DNA of 64,000 nucleotides from Polynucleobacter sp. AM-26B4. GTDB taxonomy: Bacteria > Pseudomonadota > Gammaproteobacteria > Burkholderiales > Burkholderiaceae. Below the pieces are notes generated by a model. That model had not been told where the DNA came from, ran no database searches, and was given only the letters and a program-made list of their open reading frames with translations. Shown piece by piece: positions 56,084-64,000 of this stretch. The stretch is from NCBI RefSeq assembly GCF_018882285.1, contig NZ_JACVOT010000001.1, positions 434,001 to 498,000 on the forward strand. Reading direction: 5' to 3'. The first letter of the stretch is position 1, and each line of letters opens with the position of its first letter. The position numbers and the translations under genes were made by a program.

Positions 56084-56169
56084 TGGTGCCGCGGGACGGA
56101 CTCGAACCGTCACACCTTTTGGGCGGGAGATTTTGAGTCTCCTGTGTCTACCAATTTCACCACCGCGGC
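56084..56169 (-). tRNA. tRNA-Leu (CAA)
   Basis: The minus strand folds as a class II tRNA. Acceptor stem GCCGCGG pairs with CCGCGGC; the D-loop contains AATTGGTAGAC; the anticodon stem GGAGA/TCTCC encloses loop CTCAAAA with anticodon CAA; a long variable arm follows; the T-arm has GGTTCGAGTCC. The 3' CCA is encoded. It reads UUG leucine codons. An open frame over this region is an artefact of the tRNA. Confidence 0.97.
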
Positions 56170-56219
56170 ATGTGTGTTGCTGCTCATCAATTTTCAATGA
56201 ATTGCAAACAAGACCGCTA

Positions 56220-57098
56220 TTATGCCTCAAGAACCTTCAGAAGTGAAGAAGTGTCATCGTAGCCCCACCCAGACTCCATCAATTTTTCTAGTTGCACAGC
56301 CACTGTTTGTAAGGCTGGCATGTCTAAATGGCTTTTTGTAGCAGCATCTTTTACCAAGAAAAAATCCTTGGCATGAAGCCTTGCCTCAATGCCCGCTTTA
56401 AAGTCTCTGGACACCATCTTAGGACCCATCAAATCAAGCATTCGGCTACCGGCCATGCCACCAGAAATCGCCTCAAATACTTTTTGTAAGTCTGCACCAT
56501 TCGCTTGGGCAAAACGTAAAGATTCAGCAACGCCCTGAATATTGATCACCTGAGCAATCTGATTACATAACTTTGCCACCTGGCCATGACCCACGCCACC
56601 AATGTGCGTGATGGTCTTGGCATAGTTCTTAACAATTTCTTTTACTTTGGCCACATCCTGATCAGAGCCACCCATCATCATCACCAAAGTGCCCTCTGTG
56701 GCTGCTTTCACGCCTCCACTCACAGGCGCATCCACATAAGTCACGCCTTTGCTGGCCATCACCGCAGCGATGTCTTTGGCACCCTGAGGGTCAATCGTGC
56801 TGTGATCAATGCAAATGGCTCCAGGCTTTGCTGTTTGAATAACTGCATCAGCGCCAGCATGTAAGACTTCTGCCACATCCTGGGTGCCCATCACATTGGT
56901 GATGATGAAATCAGCACCTTGCGCCGCTTCCGCAGGACTTGAACAAGCAACAGCGCCGGCTTCAATCAAATGTTTTGCTTCATTTTGAAAAACCTCAGGA
57001 CGTCTAGCGTAAATACGCAGTTGATGACCCGCTTTTAATAAAAAGCCGGCCATAGGACGTCCCATATTTCCTAATCCAATAAATGCAATCGTGCTCAT
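56220..57098 (-). CDS. Beta-hydroxyacid dehydrogenase (3-hydroxyisobutyrate/tartronate semialdehyde reductase family)
   Basis: 292 residues. The N-terminal Rossmann motif FIGLGNMGRPMAGFL is followed by the substrate loop DAPVSGGVKAA and the catalytic Lys in GQVAKLCNQ. These define the beta-hydroxyacid dehydrogenase family. Candidates are 3-hydroxyisobutyrate dehydrogenase and 2-hydroxy-3-oxopropionate reductase (GarR/GlxR). Context does not decide. It lies 36 bases after the quinone reductase gene in the same direction. Confidence 0.87.
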   Translation of the reverse strand: MSTIAFIGLGNMGRPMAGFLLKAGHQLRIYARRPEVFQNEAKHLIEAGAVACSSPAEAAQGADFIITNVMGTQDVAEVLHAGADAVIQTAKPGAICIDHSTIDPQGAKDIAAVMASKGVTYVDAPVSGGVKAATEGTLVMMMGGSDQDVAKVKEIVKNYAKTITHIGGVGHGQVAKLCNQIAQVINIQGVAESLRFAQANGADLQKVFEAISGGMAGSRMLDLMGPKMVSRDFKAGIEARLHAKDFFLVKDAATKSHLDMPALQTVAVQLEKLMESGWGYDDTSSLLKVLEA

Positions 57099-57134
57099 TT
57101 GATTTAAAACCTTTGTTGATGAATGAAGATATTT

Positions 57135-58124
57135 TTATCGAGGCAAAAAGATCGTTGACCCTGTGGTTTTACGATCTTCCAAATCACGATGAGCCTGAGC
57201 TGCATCTTGCAATTGATAGCGTTGATTGATTTCGATCTTAATTTTGCCGTTGATCACCTTGTCAAATAAATCAGCAGACATCGGTTCTAACAAGCTTCGA
57301 TCGTGGGCATAAGTCATCACAGTTGGACGAGTCAATTTCAATGAACCTTTAACACCCAAAATACCCACATCAATCGGTGGCACAGGACCAGAGGCATTGC
57401 CGTAGGTCACCATCATGCCGCGTGGCTTGATGCAGTCCAAAGATTGCATGAAGGTGTCTTTACCAATGGAGTCATACACAACATTCACACCTTTGCCATT
57501 GGTCAACTCTTTGGTGCGCGCCACAAAATCTTCTTTGGTGTACAAAATCGTGTGATCACAACCATATGATTTTGCTAAGGCTGCTTTTTCTTCTGAGCCC
57601 ACTGTACCAATCACTGTGGCACCCAATAGCTTCAACCACTGCATCGCAATCAAGCCAACGCCACCAGCAGCAGCGTGGAATAAAACTGTATCGCCTGCTT
57701 GCACTTTGTAGCTATCAGTCAACAAGTAATTAACCGTTAAGCCCTGCAACATCATGGCAGCGCCCATTTCAAAAGAAATCGCATCCGGCAACTTCACCAC
57801 GATTTCGGCTGGCATCACACGTACTTGAGAATAGGCGCCGGCTGGTTTACCTGCGTAAGCCACGCGATCACCAGCTTTGACATGTTTCACATTGGAGCCA
57901 ACAGATTCAATCACGCCCGAAGCTTCCATACCAAGCCAACCTGGCAATGGCTGTGGATAAACGCCTTTGCGGAAATAAACATCAATGAAATTCAGGCCAA
58001 TGGCTTCATGCACCACCCTGACTTCATCTGGGCCTGGGGCTGCAACCTCGATATCAACCCACTGCAAAACCTCTGGGCCACCCACTTGCATCATTTTGAT
58101 GGCTTTTGACTGAATCACACTCAT
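57135..58124 (-). CDS. Quinone oxidoreductase (zinc-independent MDR family)
   Basis: 329 residues. The MDR family N-terminus with GLNFIDVYFRKGVYP and GMEASGVIESVG is followed by the cofactor-binding motif AAAGGVGLIAMQ. No zinc-binding cysteines are present, as in NADPH:quinone reductase QorA. GGAGACAGTC precedes the ATG. It is divergent from yebC with 138 bases between starts. Confidence 0.88.
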   Translation of the reverse strand: MSVIQSKAIKMMQVGGPEVLQWVDIEVAAPGPDEVRVVHEAIGLNFIDVYFRKGVYPQPLPGWLGMEASGVIESVGSNVKHVKAGDRVAYAGKPAGAYSQVRVMPAEIVVKLPDAISFEMGAAMMLQGLTVNYLLTDSYKVQAGDTVLFHAAAGGVGLIAMQWLKLLGATVIGTVGSEEKAALAKSYGCDHTILYTKEDFVARTKELTNGKGVNVVYDSIGKDTFMQSLDCIKPRGMMVTYGNASGPVPPIDVGILGVKGSLKLTRPTVMTYAHDRSLLEPMSADLFDKVINGKIKIEINQRYQLQDAAQAHRDLEDRKTTGSTIFLPR

Positions 58125-58262
58125 GACTGTCTCCTGTTTTTATTTAGTAGTTTTTTGCTTAATTTTTGAGTTTTTTGGCTAATCAGGCGCTAATTTGCCT
58201 AAAATTACAATCTTAGCTAAATATATAGCAATTATTCAATAAAAGTTATTCAGGGAGTCTTT
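58125..58262. other. Divergent promoter region between quinone reductase and yebC
   Basis: This 138-base A+T-rich gap must hold both promoters. AGGGAG precedes the yebC start. No clear inverted repeats were found. Confidence 0.4.
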
Positions 58263-58985
58263 ATGGCCGGTCATTCCAAATGGGCCAATATTCAGCATCG
58301 CAAAGGACGCCAAGACGAGAAGCGCGGCAAAATTTGGACAAAATTGATCCGTGAAATCACAGTGGCTGCAAAAATGGGTGGCGGTGATATTGCAACAAAC
58401 CCTCGCTTGCGCTTGGCGATTGATAAAGCCAAAGACTCCAATATGCCCAACGACAACGTGCAGCGCGCTGTTCAACGTGGCACAGGATCACTAGAAGGTG
58501 TTAACTACGAAGAAATTCGTTATGAAGGCTACGGTCTCAATGGTGCTGCCGTGATCGTGGATGCTTTGACTGACAACAGAACCAGAACGGTGGCCGAAGT
58601 TCGTCATGCGTTTACCAAACATGGTGGTAATTTGGGCAGCGATGGCTCAGTTGCTTTTTTATTCAAGCATTGCGGTCGCATGTTCTTTGCACCAGGAACT
58701 TCTGAAGATGCTTTGATGGAAGCTGCGCTAGAAGCAGGTGCAGATGACGTGATTCCTCAGGAAGATGGCTCGATTGAAGTGGTGACGCCTCCTTATGAAT
58801 TCGCACAAATCAAAGATGCCTTGATTGCCAAAGGTTTTTCTCCAGAGATGGGTGAGGTAACGATGCGCCCTGATACTGAAACTGATCTATCAGGTGAGGA
58901 TGCTCTCAAAATGCAAAAACTATTGGATGCTCTTGAGTCATTGGATGACGTGCAAGAAGTGTTCACCAACGCATCCATGGAATAG
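58263..58985 (+). CDS. yebC: YebC/PmpR family regulator or translation factor
   Basis: 240 residues. It starts [18 protein letters not shown], the family signature, and contains [16 protein letters not shown] and [19 protein letters not shown]. Family members act as DNA-binding regulators or, as recently shown for some, help ribosomes at proline stretches. It heads a plus-strand run of housekeeping genes. Which role applies here is not clear. Confidence 0.95.
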   Translation: MAGHSKWANIQHRKGRQDEKRGKIWTKLIREITVAAKMGGGDIATNPRLRLAIDKAKDSNMPNDNVQRAVQRGTGSLEGVNYEEIRYEGYGLNGAAVIVDALTDNRTRTVAEVRHAFTKHGGNLGSDGSVAFLFKHCGRMFFAPGTSEDALMEAALEAGADDVIPQEDGSIEVVTPPYEFAQIKDALIAKGFSPEMGEVTMRPDTETDLSGEDALKMQKLLDALESLDDVQEVFTNASME

Positions 58986-59050
58986 CAATAACAAACAACA
59001 ACTCTTCAGCTTGATCGAGTCAATATTTAAATAGATTTTGAAAGTTTTTT

Positions 59051-60325
59051 ATGAAAATTTTAGTGATTGGTTCTGGTGGTCGTGAACATGCTCTTGCATG
59101 GAAGTTGGCTCAGTCTCCAAAAGTACAAAAAGTATTTGTGGCTCCAGGCAATGGTGGAACAGCAACAGCCGCCGCCAAAAACATGGGAATTGAGAACCTC
59201 AACATCACTGATCTAAATGCTTTGGCATCTTTTGCCAAAGACGAGCAAATATATATGACCGTGGTTGGCCCAGAAGCCCCATTGGCTGGTGGCATTGTGG
59301 ATATTTTCAGAAACCAAGGTTTGCGTATTTTTGGACCAACTCAAAAAGCCGCCCAACTCGAGTCTTCAAAAGATTTTGCAAAAGCGTTCATGAAACGCCA
59401 TCAAATTCCAACAGCCGAGTATCAAACCTTCTCAAACATCCAAGAAGCTCATGCCTACATTGATGCCAAAGGTGCACCAATTGTGATCAAGGCAGACGGC
59501 CTAGCTGCAGGCAAAGGCGTGGTCGTTGCCATGAGCCTAGAAGAAGCTCACGGTGCGATCGACATGATGTTGTCTGATAACAAATTGGGTGATGCTGGCG
59601 CAAGAGTGGTGATTGAAGAATTTTTACAGGGCGAAGAAGCCAGCTTCATCGTCATGGTCGATGGTAAAAATGTTTTGACCTTGGCAACCAGCCAAGACCA
59701 CAAGCGTTTGCTGGATGCCGATCAAGGTCCTAACACTGGTGGCATGGGTGCATATTCACCAGCACCCGTGGTCACCCCAGAAATACATGCACGCGCTCTA
59801 AGAGAGATCATCATGCCAACCGTTAAAGGCATGGCAGCTGATGGCATTCCATTCACAGGCTTCTTATATGCTGGATTGATGATTGATGGCAAAGGCCAAG
59901 TCAAAACTTTGGAATTTAATTGCCGCATGGGCGACCCTGAAACACAACCGATCATGGCTCGCCTGAAGAGCGACTTTTTGATTGCTTTAGATGCCGCAGT
60001 AGACGGCAAACTCGATCAAGTGGAATTAGATTGGGATGCCAGAATCGCTTTAGGCGTCGTGATGGCCGCACACAATTATCCAGAGACTCCGCGCAAAGGT
60101 GATGTGATCACAGGTATTCCTGCAGATGATGTGGATCATGTGACATTCCATGCTGGCACAACAATGGATAACGGCGTACTCAAAACATCGGGTGGTCGAG
60201 TCTTGTGCGTGGTGGGCTTAGACCACACCACAAAAGGTGCTCAACAAAAAGCTTATGCACACTTAGATCATATTAAATTTGATGGCGCACAGTTCCGTCG
60301 CGACATTGGTTATCGCGCACTTTAA
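59051..60325 (+). CDS. purD: Phosphoribosylamine-glycine ligase
   Basis: 424 residues of the ATP-grasp fold. GSGGREHALAWKLAQS opens the N-domain, FGPTQKAAQLESSKDFAKAF leads into ATP-grasp, and the GARS signature RMGDPETQP is clear. It makes glycinamide ribonucleotide in purine synthesis. It is followed after 13 bases by hemF. Confidence 0.96.
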   Translation: MKILVIGSGGREHALAWKLAQSPKVQKVFVAPGNGGTATAAAKNMGIENLNITDLNALASFAKDEQIYMTVVGPEAPLAGGIVDIFRNQGLRIFGPTQKAAQLESSKDFAKAFMKRHQIPTAEYQTFSNIQEAHAYIDAKGAPIVIKADGLAAGKGVVVAMSLEEAHGAIDMMLSDNKLGDAGARVVIEEFLQGEEASFIVMVDGKNVLTLATSQDHKRLLDADQGPNTGGMGAYSPAPVVTPEIHARALREIIMPTVKGMAADGIPFTGFLYAGLMIDGKGQVKTLEFNCRMGDPETQPIMARLKSDFLIALDAAVDGKLDQVELDWDARIALGVVMAAHNYPETPRKGDVITGIPADDVDHVTFHAGTTMDNGVLKTSGGRVLCVVGLDHTTKGAQQKAYAHLDHIKFDGAQFRRDIGYRAL

Positions 60326-60338
60326 TTAATTAAATCCT

Positions 60339-61268
60339 ATGTCAAACACAAGCATCAACGTCGATCAAATTCGTCAATACTTTTTAGGTTTACAAGAGCG
60401 CATCACCGCAGGCATGAGTGAGCTTGATGGCAAATCTTTTGCCACGGACTCTTGGACAAAACCAGCCGATGCCAAACTCAAGGGCGATGGTCGCTCAATG
60501 ATTCTTGAAGAAGGCAATATCTTGGAGCGCGGTGGCGTTGGGTTTTCTCACGTGCGTGGCGATTCAATGCCACCTTCAGCAACAGCTCACCGACCAGAGC
60601 TTGCCGGCAGAGCCTTTGAAGCCATGGGCGTATCACTGGTATTCCATCCACGCAATCCACACATTCCAACCGTTCACTTGAATGTTCGTTGTTTTATTGC
60701 TCAAGCAGAAGGCAAGGATCCTGTCTGGTGGTTTGGAGGCGGCATGGACTTAACTCCTTACTATGGTGATGAAGCTGATTGCAAACATTTTCATCAAACG
60801 TGTAAAAACGCATTAGATCCATACAAGCCAGAACTACACCCACGCTTTAAAAAATGGTGTGATGAATACTTTTATCTCAAGCACCGTGATGAACCACGCG
60901 GTATTGGTGGTATTTTTTATGATGATTTCAGCGAATTAGGCTTTGAGCAGAGTTTCGCCATGACTCGCTCAGTTGGAGATGCTTTCTTAGAAGCCTACTT
61001 GCCAATCGTTAAGAAACATCAACACGACCCTTACACAGAAAGCCAAAGAGAATTCCAAGCCTTCCGTCGAGGTCGCTACGTTGAATTTAATTTGGTCTTT
61101 GATAGAGGCACTTTGTTTGGCCTTCAATCTGGTGGGCGCACTGAATCAATCTTGATGTCTATGCCACCGATTGTTCGCTGGGGCTATGACTGGAAACCAG
61201 AAGCCAACAGTCCAGAGGCTCTGCTATATACCAATTTCTTAAAACCGATTGATTGGATTGCTCGCTGA
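60339..61268 (+). CDS. hemF: Oxygen-dependent coproporphyrinogen-III oxidase
   Basis: 309 residues. Family blocks [46 protein letters not shown] and [16 protein letters not shown] are all present. It decarboxylates two propionates with O2 to form protoporphyrinogen IX, so the cell needs oxygen or another enzyme for haem. It overlaps nadD by one base (TGATG). Confidence 0.96.
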   Translation: MSNTSINVDQIRQYFLGLQERITAGMSELDGKSFATDSWTKPADAKLKGDGRSMILEEGNILERGGVGFSHVRGDSMPPSATAHRPELAGRAFEAMGVSLVFHPRNPHIPTVHLNVRCFIAQAEGKDPVWWFGGGMDLTPYYGDEADCKHFHQTCKNALDPYKPELHPRFKKWCDEYFYLKHRDEPRGIGGIFYDDFSELGFEQSFAMTRSVGDAFLEAYLPIVKKHQHDPYTESQREFQAFRRGRYVEFNLVFDRGTLFGLQSGGRTESILMSMPPIVRWGYDWKPEANSPEALLYTNFLKPIDWIAR

Positions 61269-61993
61269 TGGACAACATGAGCAACATGGATAACATGGCC
61301 AGCAAGAAACGTTTATCCGTCGGAATCTTGGGCGGCACGTTTGATCCGCCTCACTGGGGTCACTTGCGTCTGGCTGAGCATTTTTCAAGAGTGCTACAAC
61401 TCGATCACATCATCTGGATGCCTGCTGGACAACCATGGCAAAAAGGCAATGACATCACTTCCGCCAAGCATCGCTTGGCCATGAGCGAATATGCGATCGA
61501 AACCTTGCATGATTTATTTGTGGATCACCACATTTATACAAAAATTGACATCAGTACTCTAGAGATGTCTAGAGAAGGTCCTAGTTATGCGATTGATACT
61601 GCCAAAGAGCTGCGTGCACTTTATGGCGAACAGGCGTCAATCACCTGGATCATGGGTGCCGATAGCTGGGAAAACATCAAAACTTGGCATCAGTGGCCAG
61701 AATTACCTAACTACGTGCACATCGCGGTTGCCAGCCGTCCCAAGACTGCTAATCAGGCAGATCAAAGCCCAATTGGCAGCGTTTTTTCAGATAAACAGAC
61801 ACAAGACCCTCAGTTGTTACAATTGAGCCCACAGGGACATGTTTTGTTTGATCAAAGCCTGCAGATTAATCTTGCCTCCAATGAACTTCGTGATGGGTTT
61901 TACAACCACGCATCATGGGATGAATTGGCAGATGCAATACCACCCTTGGTACTCGAATACATCGAAACCAAAGGTCTTTATAGAAATAAATAA
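61268..61993 (+). CDS. nadD: Nicotinate-nucleotide adenylyltransferase
   Basis: 241 residues. The nucleotidyltransferase motif is GILGGTFDPPHWGHLRLAE, followed by IWMPAGQPWQK and MSREGPSYAIDT. The C-terminal ISSTxxR motif is altered to LASNELR. It makes deamido-NAD. The start is one of four in-frame ATGs (61268, 61277, 61286, 61295) within the repeated [10 protein letters not shown]; the first overlaps the hemF stop by one base. It overlaps rsfS by one base. Confidence 0.93.
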   Translation: MDNMSNMDNMASKKRLSVGILGGTFDPPHWGHLRLAEHFSRVLQLDHIIWMPAGQPWQKGNDITSAKHRLAMSEYAIETLHDLFVDHHIYTKIDISTLEMSREGPSYAIDTAKELRALYGEQASITWIMGADSWENIKTWHQWPELPNYVHIAVASRPKTANQADQSPIGSVFSDKQTQDPQLLQLSPQGHVLFDQSLQINLASNELRDGFYNHASWDELADAIPPLVLEYIETKGLYRNK

Positions 61994-62394
61994 TGGATAT
62001 TCCAAAATTACAACGCGTGATCATTGATGCTCTTGAAGATGTCAAAGCAGAAGACATTCGTGTTTTTGATACAACCAAGATCAGCGATCTATTTGATCGC
62101 GTGATCATCGCTACAGGTAATAGCAACCGTCAAACAAAATCTTTAGCGATGTCCGTCAAGGAATCAGTCAAAGAAAAAGGTGGTGACGTTATTTCTGTTG
62201 AAGGCATGGAAACTGGTGAATGGGTGTTGGTCGATTGTGGCGACATCATTGTTCACATCTTGCAACCGATGTTGCGCTCTTACTACCAACTCGAAGGTAT
62301 TTGGGGTGATAAGCCTGTGCGCGTCAAATTAGGCAGCAAGGCTAACAAGTCAAAACGTTTCGCTAGCGAACCTGAGGATGATGAGGACGACTAA
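61993..62394 (+). CDS. rsfS: Ribosomal silencing factor
   Basis: 133 residues of the RsfS/Iojap family, which binds L14 and blocks subunit joining. VFDTTKISDLFDRVIIATGNSNRQ and EWVLVDCGDIIVHI are the family blocks. It ends in an acidic tail. It lies between nadD and rlmH, the usual order in proteobacteria. Confidence 0.95.
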   Translation: MDIPKLQRVIIDALEDVKAEDIRVFDTTKISDLFDRVIIATGNSNRQTKSLAMSVKESVKEKGGDVISVEGMETGEWVLVDCGDIIVHILQPMLRSYYQLEGIWGDKPVRVKLGSKANKSKRFASEPEDDEDD

Positions 62395-62423
62395 ACCTCA
62401 GGTTTAAGACTCCTTTTTCAATC

Positions 62424-62867
62424 ATGAAACTTTGGGTCATTACAGTGGGTCACAAGATGCCCGCCTGGGCTGAAACTGCAACCCAAGATTATTTGAAACG
62501 CATGCCAGCAGATTGCGCGATTCAGATCAAAGAACTCAAACCAGACATCAGCCCTGCCAAAGAGGCAATCAAAATACGTGAAGCCCTGCCAAAGGGTGTT
62601 CATATCATTGCTTTGGATGAGCGAGGTAAAGATCTTTCCACTCAAGACCTAGCCAACCAACTCAGCACTTGGCGCCAAGATGGCAAAGACATTGCATTAT
62701 TGATTGGTGGTGCGGATGGCTTGGATGCTGAGCTTAAAAAAGAAGCTGCATCGATGATTCGACTCTCCAGCATGACCCTTCCACATGCCATGGCCAGAGT
62801 TTTATTGGTCGAACAACTTTACCGCGCATGGACCATCTTGCAAGGCCATCCCTATCATCGCGTTTAA
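62424..62867 (+). CDS. rlmH: 23S rRNA (pseudouridine1915-N3)-methyltransferase
   Basis: 147 residues of the SPOUT fold. IALDERGKDLSTQDLA and the knot region FLIGGADGLDAEL-like LLIGGADGLD and MTLPHAMARVLLVEQLYRAWTI match RlmH. It methylates pseudouridine 1915 in helix 69 on 70S ribosomes. It follows rsfS by 29 bases and precedes maf. Confidence 0.96.
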   Translation: MKLWVITVGHKMPAWAETATQDYLKRMPADCAIQIKELKPDISPAKEAIKIREALPKGVHIIALDERGKDLSTQDLANQLSTWRQDGKDIALLIGGADGLDAELKKEAASMIRLSSMTLPHAMARVLLVEQLYRAWTILQGHPYHRV

Positions 62868-62893
62868 GAGCGCCTCATTAAAAAGTAAGTGTG

Positions 62894-63538
62894 ATGCACT
62901 CATTGATTTATCTGGCCTCTCAAAGCCCTCGCCGCCAAGAACTTCTCAAGCAAATAGGCGTTAAGTTTCAATTACTCCTGGCCGATTCAAGTGAAGATGC
63001 CGAATCATTAGAGGCTCAATTATCCAATGAACCAGCTTTGGTTTATGTGAAGCGCGTCACTTTGGCAAAGCTATCAGCCGCCAAACAACGACTTCATGCC
63101 AGAGGATTAGATTCAGCACCCATCTTGTGCGCTGATACCACTGTGGCACTTATGCTGGAAGATGGCAAAGAAATCATTTTGGGTAAGCCTACTGATCGCA
63201 AGGATGCCAAAAGAATCTTGCAGCTCTTGAGCGGCAAAACACATCAAGTCCACACAGCGGTTGCTGTATTGGGAACGCCTCACATGAATGACGCTCAACC
63301 CAAACTTCTTGTCTCAAGCTCACAAGTAACTTTTAAGTCACTCAGTGATGCAGAAATTGATGCTTATATTTCCAGCAATGAGCCCATGGGCAAAGCCGGT
63401 GCCTATGGCATACAAGGCATTGGCGGCTGTCTGATTAGCAGTATCTCAGGCAGCTATAGCGGCATCATGGGCTTACCTCTTTTTGAGACCTCCCAACTCT
63501 TAAATGAAACTGGTGTACAGTTTTCTCTTAGGCCTTAA
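62894..63538 (+). CDS. Maf-family nucleotide pyrophosphatase
   Basis: 214 residues. The Maf motif ASQSPRRQELL opens the protein, ILCADTTVAL holds a catalytic acidic residue, and YGIQGIGGCLISSISGSYSGIMGLPL follows, which resembles the YhdE (dTTP/UTP) type. A GTG directly before the ATG could also start. It precedes the ribonuclease G gene, the usual order. Confidence 0.92.
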   Translation: MHSLIYLASQSPRRQELLKQIGVKFQLLLADSSEDAESLEAQLSNEPALVYVKRVTLAKLSAAKQRLHARGLDSAPILCADTTVALMLEDGKEIILGKPTDRKDAKRILQLLSGKTHQVHTAVAVLGTPHMNDAQPKLLVSSSQVTFKSLSDAEIDAYISSNEPMGKAGAYGIQGIGGCLISSISGSYSGIMGLPLFETSQLLNETGVQFSLRP

Positions 63539-63590
63539 AACTGATTTAAAACCCCTGCGCACTGACTCAATAGATTGATAAGTTTCAACC

Positions 63591-64000
63591 ATGATTGAAG
63601 AAATCCTCGTAAACATCACCCCTCAAGAAACCCGAGTAGCCATCATTGCTCAGGGAGTGGTGCAAGAGCTTCATATTGAAAGAAGCCAAAGTCGAGGCAT
63701 TGTTGGTAATGTCTATTTAGGTAAGGTAACGCGCGTGCTACCAGGTATGCAATCTGCATTTGTGGACATTGGTTTAGATAAGGCAGCATTTCTTCACGTG
63801 GCTGATTTATGGATGCCAAAAAATTCCAAGCCCGATAACACCCCCATTGAAAAACTAGTGTTCGATGGACAAACCATTTTGGTTCAAGTTCTCAAAGATC
63901 CACTGGGCACCAAAGGGGCTCGCTTGAGCACGCACATCAGTATTGCTGGTCGCAATTTAGTTTTCTTGCCACAAGAAGACAATGGCCAACAAGTGGCCAT
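63591..64000 (+). CDS. rng: Ribonuclease G, N-terminal part (partial)
   Basis: The first 136 codons are present and the gene runs off the window. It starts MIEEILVNITPQETRVAII and continues with the S1-like domain (RGIVGNVYLGKVTRVLPGMQSAFVDIG, then KAAFLHVADL). This matches the RNase E/G family; the compact start and the maf neighbour favour RNase G. It matures 16S rRNA 5' ends and decays mRNA. Confidence 0.92.
   Translation, partial: MIEEILVNITPQETRVAIIAQGVVQELHIERSQSRGIVGNVYLGKVTRVLPGMQSAFVDIGLDKAAFLHVADLWMPKNSKPDNTPIEKLVFDGQTILVQVLKDPLGTKGARLSTHISIAGRNLVFLPQEDNGQQVA

Noticed and set aside
56003-56230. Minus-strand open frame over the tRNA region
   Set aside because: It is a translation of tRNA-Leu and its flanks, a familiar artefact; the cloverleaf is unambiguous.

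Overview
The window is an ordinary, gene-dense stretch of bacterial chromosome, roughly 45% G+C by eye. Gene content and protein sequences point to a betaproteobacterium of the Burkholderiales, most like the freshwater genus Polynucleobacter or a close relative. Pointers are the hemC-hemD-hemX-hemY block, a DUF3460 gene before scpA, the dcd/amino-acid decarboxylase pair, the DUF3305/DUF3306 formate dehydrogenase cluster, and zapA followed by 6S RNA. This assignment rests on recognition, not on a search. I saw no insertion sequence, phage, integron, CRISPR array or rRNA operon. All genes appear intact except the two cut by the window edges.

Layout. 1-7.2 kb: end of a cyanophycin synthetase, tcdA, then a minus-strand group of six genes: DUF294 protein, DnaQ-like exonuclease, small membrane protein, TPR protein, DUF4212 subunit and a sodium:solute symporter. 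7.2-18.3 kb: pdxH, msrA, an aldehyde dehydrogenase, hemCDXY, argH, a large PLP decarboxylase and dcd. 18.4-31.1 kb: a formate dehydrogenase (FDH) locus. It has an apbC-DUF3305-DUF3306-polyferredoxin-torD maturation block, a structural block (TAT-target peptide, alpha, beta, lipoprotein, gamma, secreted peptide) and a fdhD-mobA-DsrE-like block. Strong intrinsic terminators stand between the blocks, and one stands inside the structural block.

31.2-43.5 kb: metG, a SulP transporter, DUF3460, scpA, panC and btuF on the plus strand. These converge on btuB-btuC-btuD, which lies behind a clear cobalamin riboswitch. Then come a ZapB-like coiled-coil gene, zapA, a 6S RNA whose predicted 5' end lies inside zapA, a small cytochrome c and a TauE/SafE exporter. 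43.5-48.1 kb: a malonate-use operon (GntR regulator, malonyl-CoA decarboxylase, Bug-type binding protein, malonyl-CoA synthetase). 48.2-64 kb: lgt, holC, pepA, lptF-lptG, a CysB-type regulator behind a perfect 27-bp palindrome, rlmJ, two small genes, tRNA-Leu(CAA), two oxidoreductases, yebC, purD, hemF, nadD, rsfS, rlmH, maf and the start of a ribonuclease G gene.

How the parts fit: the FDH block would oxidise formate at the periplasmic face of the membrane and feed electrons to quinone through cytochrome b. ApbC, FdhD, MobA and TorD would build and insert its Fe-S and molybdenum cofactors. hemC/D/X/Y and hemF supply haem. The riboswitch-controlled BtuBCD plus BtuF scavenge vitamin B12. The malonate operon turns malonate into acetyl-CoA. 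The least described parts are the symporter/DUF294 neighbourhood, the small exported FDH-operon proteins with their internal terminator, and the zapA/6S overlap.
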